A stretch of DNA of 64,000 nt from an uncultured Tropicimonas sp. (lineage in GTDB: Bacteria; Pseudomonadota; Alphaproteobacteria; Rhodobacterales; Rhodobacteraceae): NCBI GenBank assembly GCA_947495685.1, contig CANLZY010000004.1:62001-126000 (forward strand), given 5' to 3'. Under the pieces are notes generated by a model that saw nothing but the letters and a program-made list of their open reading frames with translations, did no database searches and was not told where the DNA came from. The position numbers were made by a program, and so were the translations under genes. This document shows, piece after piece, positions 44,281-53,655 of this stretch (position 1 is its first letter; every line of letters begins with the position of its first letter).

Positions 44281-44712
44281 GTGAACGACTTCGATCTCGA
44301 CAGCTTCATCCCCTATCGCCTGGCGGTTCTGACAGGCCGGATCAGCCGGGAATTCTCGCAACGCTACTCCGAACAGTTCGGGATCAGCCGTCCCGAGTGG
44401 CGGGTCGTGGCGCATCTGGCCAATTCCGGCCCAGCCAGCGTCGGCGAGATCCACCGCAAGGTCGATATGGAAAAATCCCGGGTGTCCCGCGCCGCCACCC
44501 GGCTTGAGGCCGCAGGTTATGTTCACAAGGAAGAGCACCCGACCGACGGACGACTGGTAAAGCTGTCGCTGACCGCGACGGGTCAGGCGATGATGGCCGA
44601 ACTGGCGATCATGGCGAATGCCTACCAGCAGGAACTTCTGCAACGGTTGGGCGGAGATGCTGGTAATGTCCTGTCGGCGATGGAACAGCTGAATGCCGGA
44701 TCAGACGGATGA
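44281..44712 (+). CDS. MarR-family transcriptional regulator
   Basis: A 143-residue winged-helix protein starting with GTG 44281. [16 protein letters not shown] and [28 protein letters not shown] form the helix-turn-helix. The wing is [16 protein letters not shown], with the family D-x-R. It is divergent from kbl-tdh, and the 129-base gap between them should carry the shared operator. The thiolase gene follows 72 bases downstream on the same strand and may belong to the same regulon. Confidence 0.9.
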   Translation: MNDFDLDSFIPYRLAVLTGRISREFSQRYSEQFGISRPEWRVVAHLANSGPASVGEIHRKVDMEKSRVSRAATRLEAAGYVHKEEHPTDGRLVKLSLTATGQAMMAELAIMANAYQQELLQRLGGDAGNVLSAMEQLNAGSDG

Positions 44713-44784
44713 CACGACGCCACGTCCCGGAGGCGCAGTGATCCGAAACCGGCTAAGGCTGAGACAAAGGACAGGGAGAGAGTC

Positions 44785-45960
44785 ATGGAAGATATCGTCA
44801 TTCTGGGCGGTGCCCGCACCGCCATCGGCACCTTTGGCGGGTCGTTGGCCGGGGTTGCGCCGATCGACCTTGGCGCGCTGGTCGCGCGTGAAGCGATGCA
44901 GCGATCCGGGGTCGCGCCAGGGCAGATCGGCACCGTTGTCTTCGGCCATATCATCAACACCGAGCCGCGCGACATGTATCTCAGCCGCGTGGCCGCGATG
45001 CAGGCGGGCGTGCCCGACACGATCCCGGCGATGAACGTCAACCGGCTGTGCGGATCGGGTGTGCAGGCGCTGGTGTCTGCGGCGCAGGCCCTGATGCTGG
45101 GGGATGCCGATTTTGCGTTGGCCGGAGGCGCCGAGTGCATGAGCCGCTCGCCCTACATCCTGCCGGCCTCCCGTTGGGGGGCCAAGATGGGCGATGTGGC
45201 CGCACAGGACATGATGCTGGGGGCGCTGAACTGTCCGTTCGGCACCGGACACATGGGCATCACGGCTGAGAACGTCGCCAGCGAACACGCTGTCAGCCGC
45301 GATGAACAGGATGCCTTTGCTCTGGACAGCCAGCAGCGGGCGGCGCGGGCCATCGACGACGGTCGGTTCGACAGCCAGATCGTGCCGGTCGAGGTGAAGG
45401 TCCGCCGTGAAACCGTTGCCTTTGCCCGGGACGAGCACCCCAAGGCAACGACGTTGGACAAGCTGTCCGGCCTGCGCCCGGCCTTTCAAAAGGACGGCAC
45501 CGTGACTGCGGGCAATGCCAGCGGCATCAACGACGGCGCGGCGGCGCTGGTTCTGGCGCGGGCGGGTGCGGCCAATGCTGCCGGGTTGACCCCGCGTGCG
45601 CGTATCCTCGGCTATGCCCATGCTGGCGTTCGCCCCGAGGTCATGGGCATCGGCCCTGTGCCGGCGGTAGAGGCGCTCTGCCAGCGCACCGGCCTGTCGG
45701 TGTCGGATTTCGACGTGATCGAATCCAACGAGGCCTTTGCGGCACAGGCGCTGGCGGTGAACAAGGCGCTGGGTCTCGATCCGGCGCGGGTCAATCCGAA
45801 CGGTGGGGCCATCGCGTTGGGCCACCCGGTGGGGGCGACCGGTGCGATCCTGACCGTCAAGGCGCTGTACGAGCTGGAGCGGACCGGTGGAACGAAGGCG
45901 CTGATCACCATGTGTATCGGTGGCGGTCAGGGGATTGCGCTGGCCATCGAACGGATCTGA
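44785..45960 (+). CDS. Acetyl-CoA acetyltransferase (beta-ketothiolase, BktB/PhaA type)
   Basis: A 391-residue thiolase II. The nucleophile is C89 in NRLCGSGVQAL, followed by GGAECMSRSPY. The catalytic His lies in ALGHPVGATGA and the second active Cys in MCIGGGQG. NEAFAAQALAVNK is the family loop. It reversibly condenses acetyl-CoA or cleaves beta-ketoacyl-CoA. Next to the kbl-tdh pair, which yields acetyl-CoA, it could serve threonine use or polyhydroxyalkanoate synthesis. Assignment between phaA, bktB and atoB is not possible here. Confidence 0.92.
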   Translation: MEDIVILGGARTAIGTFGGSLAGVAPIDLGALVAREAMQRSGVAPGQIGTVVFGHIINTEPRDMYLSRVAAMQAGVPDTIPAMNVNRLCGSGVQALVSAAQALMLGDADFALAGGAECMSRSPYILPASRWGAKMGDVAAQDMMLGALNCPFGTGHMGITAENVASEHAVSRDEQDAFALDSQQRAARAIDDGRFDSQIVPVEVKVRRETVAFARDEHPKATTLDKLSGLRPAFQKDGTVTAGNASGINDGAAALVLARAGAANAAGLTPRARILGYAHAGVRPEVMGIGPVPAVEALCQRTGLSVSDFDVIESNEAFAAQALAVNKALGLDPARVNPNGGAIALGHPVGATGAILTVKALYELERTGGTKALITMCIGGGQGIALAIERI

Positions 45961-46007
45961 TCCACGTCGGGAGACCGTTGCGGCGAGCCCTGCGGCGACG
46001 GTCGGCG

Positions 46008-48041
46008 TCACTCCAGCCTGACGGACACCCGCGCGGCCCGGCCGTCGGCATCGATGACCGAAAGGTCCAGGAACCCTCGCCCCGGATGCTCCAGGTAGCT
46101 TTCGCGGCTGCGGGTCCGAAGGATCACGGGGGCACCGTTGGCCAGCCAGGTGAACGGCGGCGTCCCGTCCCGCACCTTCAACGTCAGGCCATCGGCTGCC
46201 TCCACGGTGGCGCCGTCTGGTGGAAACGCCAGCTTTGGTGCATCCGGGGTGGCCTCGAAGATGGCGTTTCGGGATCGGAACTGCCGAAGCGGCAAGGGCA
46301 GTTCCGCGGACGAGGCGAGCAACGCGGCGGAGGGCGGCGGCGGCAACGGGTCGGTGCGGGGCTTCAACCGCCCGAATGCCTGGAACAGTACCGGCGCGGC
46401 GATCCCTCCGCCAAAGGCACCGGGCACCGGTGTGCCGTCAGGGCGCCCGATCCAGACGCCGGCCACGTGGCGCCCGTCATAACCGATCGCCCAGGCATCC
46501 CGATGCCCATAGCTGGTGCCGGTCTTGTAGGCGAGCTTGACCCGCGCGGCATGGGGCGGCGGCGCGATGCCCGCCAGGATATGCCCGACATGCCACGCAG
46601 ACTCGGTCGACAGCACCCGGTTGCCCGGCAGCGGCGGCGTGTCGCCATAGGTCAGCGGCATCGGCTGGCCGCCGCGCGCCAGGGCGCCATACAGCCGGAT
46701 CAGATCCTCCAGCGTCATGCCAACACCGCCCAGGGCGACCGCCAGTCCCGGCGTGTCATTGGGGATGACCGGCGACACGCCCGCCCTTCGCAGATGTGCG
46801 ATCAGCTTTGCCGGGCCGATTGCCTCGGTCAGCGCGACGACGGGAATGTTCAGTGACAACTGCAAGGCGCGGCGCACCTGCAACGTGCCCCGAAAGGTGC
46901 CATCGAAATTGGCGGGCGCATAGCGGCCAAACGCCGTCGGGCGGTCATCAATCAAGGTTTCCGGATGGGCCAGCCCGGCGTCGAAGGCCAGCCCGTAGAC
47001 CAACGGCTTCAGGGTCGAACCGGGGGAGCGCAGGGCGCGGGTCATGTCGACCCAACCCTCGCGGTCGTCCGCCAGGTACCCCGCCGAGCCGACACTGGCC
47101 AGAACCTCGCCGGTTGTGTGATCGGCTACGATGATTGCCGCCGACAAATGGTCGCCCACGCCACTTGCTGCATCGGCGGCCAGTGTCTCCAGCTCGGCCT
47201 GCAGGTCGCGGTCGATGGTGGTCAGGTGGACGCTGCGCAAGGGATGTTCGCGGACGAGCCGTTCGGCCAGATGCGGGGCAAATGCCGGAAAGCTGCGTCG
47301 CACCTCCGGCACCGGGGTGGTTCGGGCGGCGCGGGCGGTATCCTGCGCCAGTACCCCGGCCGTGACCATCCGCGACAGCACCCGGTTGCGCGCCGTGGTG
47401 GCATTGGCGTTGTCCCGGTCGGGACGGCGGGTTTCTGGCGATTGCGGCAGGGCCACCAGCAGCGCGGCCTCGGCCGGGGTCAGCCGGCGCGGTTCCTTGC
47501 CGAAATAGGCCAGGGTCGCGGCCCGGACCCCTTCGAGGTTGCCGCCAAACGGCGCGCGGTCGAAATAGAGCGCGAGGATCTGGGCCTTGGACAATTTCCG
47601 TTCCAACGCCAAGGCCAGCCGCAACTGGCGCAGCTTGCCCTTCATCTGCCCGGTGGTTCCATCCTCCAGCAGGCGTGCAACCTGCATTGTCAGCGTGGAG
47701 CCGCCCGAGATGACCCGCCCGTTGCGCAGGGCCTGCGTCACCGCGCGGGTCATGGCGACCCAGTCGACGCCGTGGTGGCGATAGAAACGTTTGTCCTCGA
47801 AGCCGATCAGCATCGCCGGATAGATTGTATCCACCTGATCCGGGCGGGCAGGCAAACGCCACCGACCGTCGGCCACGGTAAAGGCCCGCAACAGTCGCCC
47901 GTCCCGGTCCAGCACCTCCACCGAGGTGTCGATTACAAGAACGGGCAGGTCCGTTGCATCGACCCAGTCGTCAACAGCATCCCGCGCCGCCGCAGCAACG
48001 AACAGGAGCGTTGCCAGCAGCAGGAGCGCGACGCGTCTCAC
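46008..48041 (-). CDS. pbpC: Penicillin-binding protein 1C (bifunctional peptidoglycan glycosyltransferase/transpeptidase)
   Basis: A 677-residue protein starting with GTG 48041, overlapping the alpha-2-macroglobulin stop. An N-terminal signal-anchor is followed by the glycosyltransferase domain (FEDKRFYRHHGVDW, then GGSTLTMQVARLLE). The transpeptidase domain has SxxK in SPGSTLKPLVYGL, SxN in SLNIP and KTG in KTGTSYGHRDAW. The C-terminal biPBP domain, typical of PBP1C, begins near 590. It works on the periplasmic face in cell-wall synthesis or repair, paired with the next gene as in E. coli. Confidence 0.95.
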   Translation of the reverse strand: MRRVALLLLATLLFVAAAARDAVDDWVDATDLPVLVIDTSVEVLDRDGRLLRAFTVADGRWRLPARPDQVDTIYPAMLIGFEDKRFYRHHGVDWVAMTRAVTQALRNGRVISGGSTLTMQVARLLEDGTTGQMKGKLRQLRLALALERKLSKAQILALYFDRAPFGGNLEGVRAATLAYFGKEPRRLTPAEAALLVALPQSPETRRPDRDNANATTARNRVLSRMVTAGVLAQDTARAARTTPVPEVRRSFPAFAPHLAERLVREHPLRSVHLTTIDRDLQAELETLAADAASGVGDHLSAAIIVADHTTGEVLASVGSAGYLADDREGWVDMTRALRSPGSTLKPLVYGLAFDAGLAHPETLIDDRPTAFGRYAPANFDGTFRGTLQVRRALQLSLNIPVVALTEAIGPAKLIAHLRRAGVSPVIPNDTPGLAVALGGVGMTLEDLIRLYGALARGGQPMPLTYGDTPPLPGNRVLSTESAWHVGHILAGIAPPPHAARVKLAYKTGTSYGHRDAWAIGYDGRHVAGVWIGRPDGTPVPGAFGGGIAAPVLFQAFGRLKPRTDPLPPPPSAALLASSAELPLPLRQFRSRNAIFEATPDAPKLAFPPDGATVEAADGLTLKVRDGTPPFTWLANGAPVILRTRSRESYLEHPGRGFLDLSVIDADGRAARVSVRLE

Positions 48042-51000
48042 TTGACCACCGTCACCCGGCCTTCTTCGGTGCGAGCGCGAAATTGCGGCCGGTACATGTC
48101 TTCGACGCTTGCGGCGGGGTGGTGATACTGCCCGGGCGAAACGGCCCGCACGATATAGGCCAGCCGGAACGGCTCCTTTGAGCGCCAGTCGACCGCGGCG
48201 AGGAACCGTTCCTGCCGGAATTCGGCGGTGCGGGTCTCTGCCGTCTTCAACCAGCCAAGTTGCGCGATGTCACCGGCGCGCACCAGGCTCGGGTTGTCGA
48301 TCTCGAAGCCCGCAGGCAGCGGATCATCCACCATCAGGCGGGCCTCGGAATAGGCGAACGGGGTGACCGTCAGCACGGTCACCAGCCGGGTGCCCTGTGC
48401 CACGCGGGCCGGGTTGGCCACGTCGCCCTCCATGGTGAAGTAGGCTCGTTCCAGCGCGTAGCCATAGCTGCGGCTGTCCTCTGGTTGGGATGGAATGCCA
48501 AAGGTCGTCAGCGTCAGCTGGGTTTCCTGCCCGGTGGCATTCGTGATGACCATGGGCGCGGCGTCGGCCCGATCTTCCAGCACCCGAACAAGCGGCCCGT
48601 CAGCCGGGGCACCGTCGATCAGGAAGCCCTGTCCGGTCGGGTTGTCGATCAGCGCGTTGGCGGCCAGCAATGACCAGACGGACTCCTGGGTGGAGCGCGC
48701 CCGGGTGCTGCCGGCGATCCGGTCGATCAGCACCTGACGGTCAAAGACCTCGCTTCCGGCCTCCACGGCCAGCGTCAGCACGGCGGCGGAATCGCGCAGG
48801 TTGGTGCCATAGTCAGCCCGCCAGAGCGGTTCATCCTCGTCCCCGAGCCGTTGGAACAATGCGCCGGCGGCCCGGCGGAACATGGCATCGGCGCGCGGTT
48901 GGTCGCCATACATCGCCAGCGCCGAGCCGATCTGGGCCATTGCCAGCGGTGTACCGAAATCGCCCCCCTTCACGTCGGCATAGTAGCGCAGATCGCCAAT
49001 CGGGGCGGCGCCTTCGCGGGCCAGCACCAGCAGCGCATAGGCCAGATCCTCGCCGCCCTCGGTGAAGTCGGCGGCATAGTTCAGCCGGTTGCGCAGGTTG
49101 TCCATCGACTGGGCAAAGGCGCGTTCGGGCACGGAATGCCCCTGTGCCTTGGCCCGGCTGAGGAAATCGGTGACGTAGGAATCGAGCCAGAGATCGCCGT
49201 CGTACGGCCCCCACAGGCCGAACCCGCCCGAACTGGACTGCCGGGACAGGATGATGTCGATCGCGTGGGTGATCCGGTCGGATGTTGAGGCCTGATCCGC
49301 CAGCCCCATGACGCTGGCCACCTGGTCGAAATAGAGCAGGGGCAGCGCCTGGCTGGTGACCTGTTCGGTGCAGCCATAGGGGTAACGGTCCAGTGCGGAC
49401 AGAAGGCCGGGTGCATCCAGTTGCCCCAAAGGGCCAAGCGCCAGCGTTGCCGACCCTGTGCCCGGGCGCAGGCTGGCAAAGACATCGCCAGACAGGGTGA
49501 AGCTGTCGCCGGCAGCAAGGGTGAACCGCGATGTGCTGGCGATTTCCGGGTCGTTGACCTGCACCGGCAGCGAGAGCGACTTGTCCAGCCGCCTGCCATC
49601 CGGTGTGACCAGTGTCAGGTCGATCCGGGCGAGCCCGGTTGCACTGGCCACCACCGGAACAGTCAGCACGGACGTGCCCTGTTCAGTCAGGGTCACCGTC
49701 GATGGCAGGGCGCCGGTGTCCAGCGTCAGGCCGGTTGCGCTGGCCTCCAGGGCCATCTCGCCGGAAGGGCCGTTGGCATGGACCAGTTCCAGCCGCAGGC
49801 GACTGGAATCGCCCGGAGCGAGGAAACGCGGCAGCGATGCGGTGACCACCACCGGATCGCGGACCAGAACGTCGGCCTGCGCCGCGCCCACCGCAGTGTC
49901 GGACCAGACGACGGCCATCAGTTTTACCTGACCGTTGAAGCTGGGCATATCGAACCTGGCCCGGGCAATGCCGTCTGCGCCGACCTCGATCGGACCACTG
50001 AAATAGGCGACAAGTTCTTCGGTCGGCGGCGGGGTTTGCATCCGCATTTCGGCCCCTGCATCGCCACCGGACCGGATCTGCCCACGGGCACCGGTCTGGC
50101 CGTCGATCAACCGGCCATAGATATCGCGCAGCCCCATGCCCAGCTTGCGCTGTCCAAAGTAGTGTCCGGGGGCGTCGGGCGCTGCAAAGCCGGTCAGGTT
50201 CAGGATGCCCTGGTCCACGGCGGCAATTGTTGCAAAGGCGGTGTCTCCGGGGGCGATGCCCTCGACCTTCAACGCGACGTCAAGCGGTGTACGGGGGGCC
50301 GAAGAGGCCGGAACGTCGAATGTGGCCGACAGGCGGGCGGGGCCGGGATCCACGGCGGCATGGGTCAGGCCGAGCGCGCGCGCCGGGTTGTGCCCTGCCG
50401 CGGTGTCCATTGGGCGGATCAGCGTGGCGGTGACATATGCGCCCGCACCCCAGGCCTCGGTGACCGGCAGGTCGATCACGGTTTCACCCTTGGGCAGGTC
50501 GAGCATTTTCATGTCGATCAGGTGGTTCGAGACCACGGTGATCAGCGCCCTTCCGGGGTCACGCGGCACCACCCGCAACCGGGCCGTTTCGCCGGGCAGG
50601 TAAGCATCCTTGTCCAGAGAGACCTCCAGAAGGTCGGGCGAAGCGCTGGCATCGGCCGATGCATACCAGCCAGCATCGAAATCCACCGATGAGGCCGCAT
50701 AGCTGCCGTCGATCCGCTCGACGACCAGCTCGTAGCGGCCCCAGGTCACCGGAGCCGCAACCTGCGCCGGTGTGCCGTCCAGACGGATCTCGCCGCTGGT
50801 GATCCGCTGGCGGCGGGTGACTGGTTCCCACTCCCAACTTCCGTAGGCGGAATACCATTGGTATCGCGTCTCGATCCGATTGAGCGCCCATTTCACCCGC
50901 ATCTGTTGCGGGGATTGGTCCGGCCCCAGTCCGATCACTTCAAACGCGGCCTCGCTGCCTTCGCCCAGCACACCGTCAAACAGCGGGCGGATGCCGATCA

Positions 51001-53485
51001 TCGGGGTGGACGGGGTCAGCGCGCGGGTCAGACGGCGTTCGACCGGGCGGCCCGAACCTTCGGACACCCGCACCGTCAGGCGGGCTTCCAGCGGATGCGA
51101 TGTTTCGCCCGCGTCCGGGAACTCCACGGCGAGGATGGCCGTGCCGTTCTCATCCGTGCGTGCAGGCTCCAGCACATTCAGGCGCGGTTCGAACGGGTCG
51201 TCATGCAGCCCGAAGCTGTAGCCCGGGAAACTGGCGAGCCCGTCGGCGGCGCTGATCTGAATCTCTCCCTCGACGGGCAGGTCACCACCCGGCGCGCCAA
51301 ACAGGTATTTCGCCGCGATCCACAGCGGAGGTGTATCGTCCAGCCGGATCTCGGTTTCGGGCAACGCCAGGTCGACATCGATGCGTTCCGGCAGGAAGTC
51401 CTCGACCAGAACGGTGCTGGTGGCCAGGGCGGGGGCGTCGGGGTCGGCGTGGATCGCCAGTTTCCAGGTGCCACGTGGCACCGTGCCACCCACTGGCAGC
51501 GCAAAGACATGCCCACCGGCCACGCCGCCGTCACTGACAAGGCGGGTGTATTCAACCCCGTCTGGCCGGGTCAGGATTGCCGTCAGGGGAAGGCCCCCGA
51601 TGGCCTGTGCCGTCGCGTCTCGCGCCAGCACGGTGGCGTGAATGGTCTCGCCGGCCCGATAGGCCCCGCGATCGGTCGCGATGAAGGCGTCAATTGGTCC
51701 GGCGGCGGGGCGGCCCTCGACGCCGCGATCCGACAGGTCGAATTCCGGGCCGGTCAGCGACAGGAAGCCCATGTCGATGTCGCCATTCCGGGCCAGCACC
51801 AGCCCCGGCGCGGCGCCGCCACGCCCGAGCGCGAGACCAGGGTCAAAGGCGGCATAGCCATTTGCATCGGTCTGCGTTGTTCCCAGCACCCGGTTCGACC
51901 GCGAGATCAGCGACAGTTCGATCCCTTCGACCGGGTCGGCCGAGGCCAGGCTGCGGGCAAAAACATGCAGCCCGTCGGTGCCGCTCATGCTGGCCAGGCC
52001 GATGTCGGAAATCACGAACCATTGGGTCGCCGGCGGCAATTCATAGGGGTCCGCGCCCCGGATCGACGCCTGCAAGGCATACAGACCCGGCGGCAGATCG
52101 CCAATCGCCTCGGCCATGGGCAGCAAGGTCGTGACGTCTTGATTGAGGGTGGTTTCGAGGGCACCGGTGCCGGTCCAGACCTCCTCGCCCAGCGAGTTTT
52201 TCAACTCGCGGTCCTCCCACTCGGACAGTTGCTGGCCGAACAGGTTCTGCTGGATCGTCTGCATCAGGTTGCGGTCACCGACCCGGCGCAAGGCAAGGTC
52301 CACCTCGGACAGGTTGGTGGTGACGATCGGCAAGGTGACTTCGGGCGTGCGTGGCAGCACATAGGCGCGACCGGGGAACCGCACCGAAGGCGAGCGATCG
52401 CGGACATAGACCGACAATGGCACGTCCTTGACCATGCCTTCGCCCGACTCCGCCGGAAGCCCGGCGCGGAAGGTCATCTGGTAGCGCGCGCCGTGGGCGA
52501 GGCCCTCGACGCACAGGTCCCGGTCTTGTGTTTCGACCGAGAAGCCGGTGCCGGGAAGCTGCACATACGGCTCGAAGTCGACGCCCTTGGCCAGATCCTC
52601 GCTGAAAGTCACACAGATGCGGGGCGTTGCGGGGTCGCTGTCGACGCGGTGATCGACAATCCGGAAGCCGTATTTCCCGATGGCGCTGGTCAGTGCGGCG
52701 GTGACCTGTGGGCCGGGCGCGATGCTGTCGGCCAGGCGCAGGACGGGCACGGTGTCGCGGCCCCGGTTGGCGGTTTCCAGCGCTCGGGCCATCATCAGCA
52801 GGGACGCGCCTTGAAGCTCGACCGTGTCGGCGCGCAGGTAGGCGTTGATCGCGGCGGGCAAGGCCCGGGCGCGCAGGTTGCGGGTTGCATCGGCGGTCTC
52901 GCCGGTGGCGTTGCTGGCGCTGTCGGCATAATCGCGCCACAGGTCGCTGCGGTCGGACAGGACAATGGCCGCGCCGATCCACCGCAGGGCGACGGCGTGG
53001 TCCCCCCGCGCGCGGGAATCGTTTGCCCCCTGCAGCAGGTCCTGCATCTGCCAGCCGCCGGCAAGGTGGCGCCGCGGCAGGGCAAGGGATTCGTCGCGGG
53101 CCGCGTTCAGATCAGCCTGGGACAGGAAGCCCAGCTCCGAGGCGCGCTGATGCCCGATGGCGAGTTGCTGGGGCGGAGTCCTGATGACCACGGCGGACAG
53201 TGCGCCCTCGTAGGGTTCGCGCCGGGTCACTTCGCGCTTGGGAAAACAGGCGTTTGAGCGGGTGTTGAAGGTGAACGCCCCGCAATTCGGGTCGGTCAGG
53301 CAGGCGGTTCTACAAGCCTCGTAGGTGGTGTCGAAGACGGATCGCAGATCGGCACCGTAGTAGTCCATGTCGCGCTCGACGATCAGTCGCTGTTCCGGGA
53401 TCGGGCTGTCGGTCTGTTGCGCAAGGCCGGGGGCCGCCAATCCAATGGCGGCAAGCAGGGCAAGGTGTTTCAGAACGCGGCGCAT
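48038..53485 (-). CDS. Bacterial alpha-2-macroglobulin (YfhM-like) with N-terminal PAN/apple-like domain
   Basis: A 1815-residue exported protein from ATG 53485 (AAGGAG upstream) with signal peptide 1-22. Residues about 35-95 form a Cys-rich PAN/apple-like module (YEACRTACLTDPNCGAFTFN). A long run of MG beta-domains, a bait-like region and the thioester-domain motif YGCTEQ (C1372) follow, then an alpha/alpha-barrel and receptor-binding-like end. Such proteins trap proteases in the periplasm and are thought to protect the envelope while PBP1C repairs peptidoglycan. No lipobox Cys was seen after the signal. It overlaps pbpC by GTGA. Confidence 0.93.
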   Translation of the reverse strand: MRRVLKHLALLAAIGLAAPGLAQQTDSPIPEQRLIVERDMDYYGADLRSVFDTTYEACRTACLTDPNCGAFTFNTRSNACFPKREVTRREPYEGALSAVVIRTPPQQLAIGHQRASELGFLSQADLNAARDESLALPRRHLAGGWQMQDLLQGANDSRARGDHAVALRWIGAAIVLSDRSDLWRDYADSASNATGETADATRNLRARALPAAINAYLRADTVELQGASLLMMARALETANRGRDTVPVLRLADSIAPGPQVTAALTSAIGKYGFRIVDHRVDSDPATPRICVTFSEDLAKGVDFEPYVQLPGTGFSVETQDRDLCVEGLAHGARYQMTFRAGLPAESGEGMVKDVPLSVYVRDRSPSVRFPGRAYVLPRTPEVTLPIVTTNLSEVDLALRRVGDRNLMQTIQQNLFGQQLSEWEDRELKNSLGEEVWTGTGALETTLNQDVTTLLPMAEAIGDLPPGLYALQASIRGADPYELPPATQWFVISDIGLASMSGTDGLHVFARSLASADPVEGIELSLISRSNRVLGTTQTDANGYAAFDPGLALGRGGAAPGLVLARNGDIDMGFLSLTGPEFDLSDRGVEGRPAAGPIDAFIATDRGAYRAGETIHATVLARDATAQAIGGLPLTAILTRPDGVEYTRLVSDGGVAGGHVFALPVGGTVPRGTWKLAIHADPDAPALATSTVLVEDFLPERIDVDLALPETEIRLDDTPPLWIAAKYLFGAPGGDLPVEGEIQISAADGLASFPGYSFGLHDDPFEPRLNVLEPARTDENGTAILAVEFPDAGETSHPLEARLTVRVSEGSGRPVERRLTRALTPSTPMIGIRPLFDGVLGEGSEAAFEVIGLGPDQSPQQMRVKWALNRIETRYQWYSAYGSWEWEPVTRRQRITSGEIRLDGTPAQVAAPVTWGRYELVVERIDGSYAASSVDFDAGWYASADASASPDLLEVSLDKDAYLPGETARLRVVPRDPGRALITVVSNHLIDMKMLDLPKGETVIDLPVTEAWGAGAYVTATLIRPMDTAAGHNPARALGLTHAAVDPGPARLSATFDVPASSAPRTPLDVALKVEGIAPGDTAFATIAAVDQGILNLTGFAAPDAPGHYFGQRKLGMGLRDIYGRLIDGQTGARGQIRSGGDAGAEMRMQTPPPTEELVAYFSGPIEVGADGIARARFDMPSFNGQVKLMAVVWSDTAVGAAQADVLVRDPVVVTASLPRFLAPGDSSRLRLELVHANGPSGEMALEASATGLTLDTGALPSTVTLTEQGTSVLTVPVVASATGLARIDLTLVTPDGRRLDKSLSLPVQVNDPEIASTSRFTLAAGDSFTLSGDVFASLRPGTGSATLALGPLGQLDAPGLLSALDRYPYGCTEQVTSQALPLLYFDQVASVMGLADQASTSDRITHAIDIILSRQSSSGGFGLWGPYDGDLWLDSYVTDFLSRAKAQGHSVPERAFAQSMDNLRNRLNYAADFTEGGEDLAYALLVLAREGAAPIGDLRYYADVKGGDFGTPLAMAQIGSALAMYGDQPRADAMFRRAAGALFQRLGDEDEPLWRADYGTNLRDSAAVLTLAVEAGSEVFDRQVLIDRIAGSTRARSTQESVWSLLAANALIDNPTGQGFLIDGAPADGPLVRVLEDRADAAPMVITNATGQETQLTLTTFGIPSQPEDSRSYGYALERAYFTMEGDVANPARVAQGTRLVTVLTVTPFAYSEARLMVDDPLPAGFEIDNPSLVRAGDIAQLGWLKTAETRTAEFRQERFLAAVDWRSKEPFRLAYIVRAVSPGQYHHPAASVEDMYRPQFRARTEEGRVTVVK

Positions 53486-53655
53486 CGGATGAAACTCCTT
53501 CGACAATCAATATCTCCAAAGGTGCCATACGGGGTCGTTGCTTTGCAAGGATTCCCCCGGGAGGGCGGGTTGGATTAAGTCGATGTTCACCGGCTCAGGT
53601 CAGGATGTTTTCAGAAATCCCCGACCCGAGGGAACGAGCCTGGAGACACCGCGAG

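Noticed and set aside
50858-53257. 799-codon open frame antisense to the alpha-2-macroglobulin gene
   Set aside because: It is Gln/Gly/Arg-rich without motifs, opposite a clearly coding 1815-residue gene.
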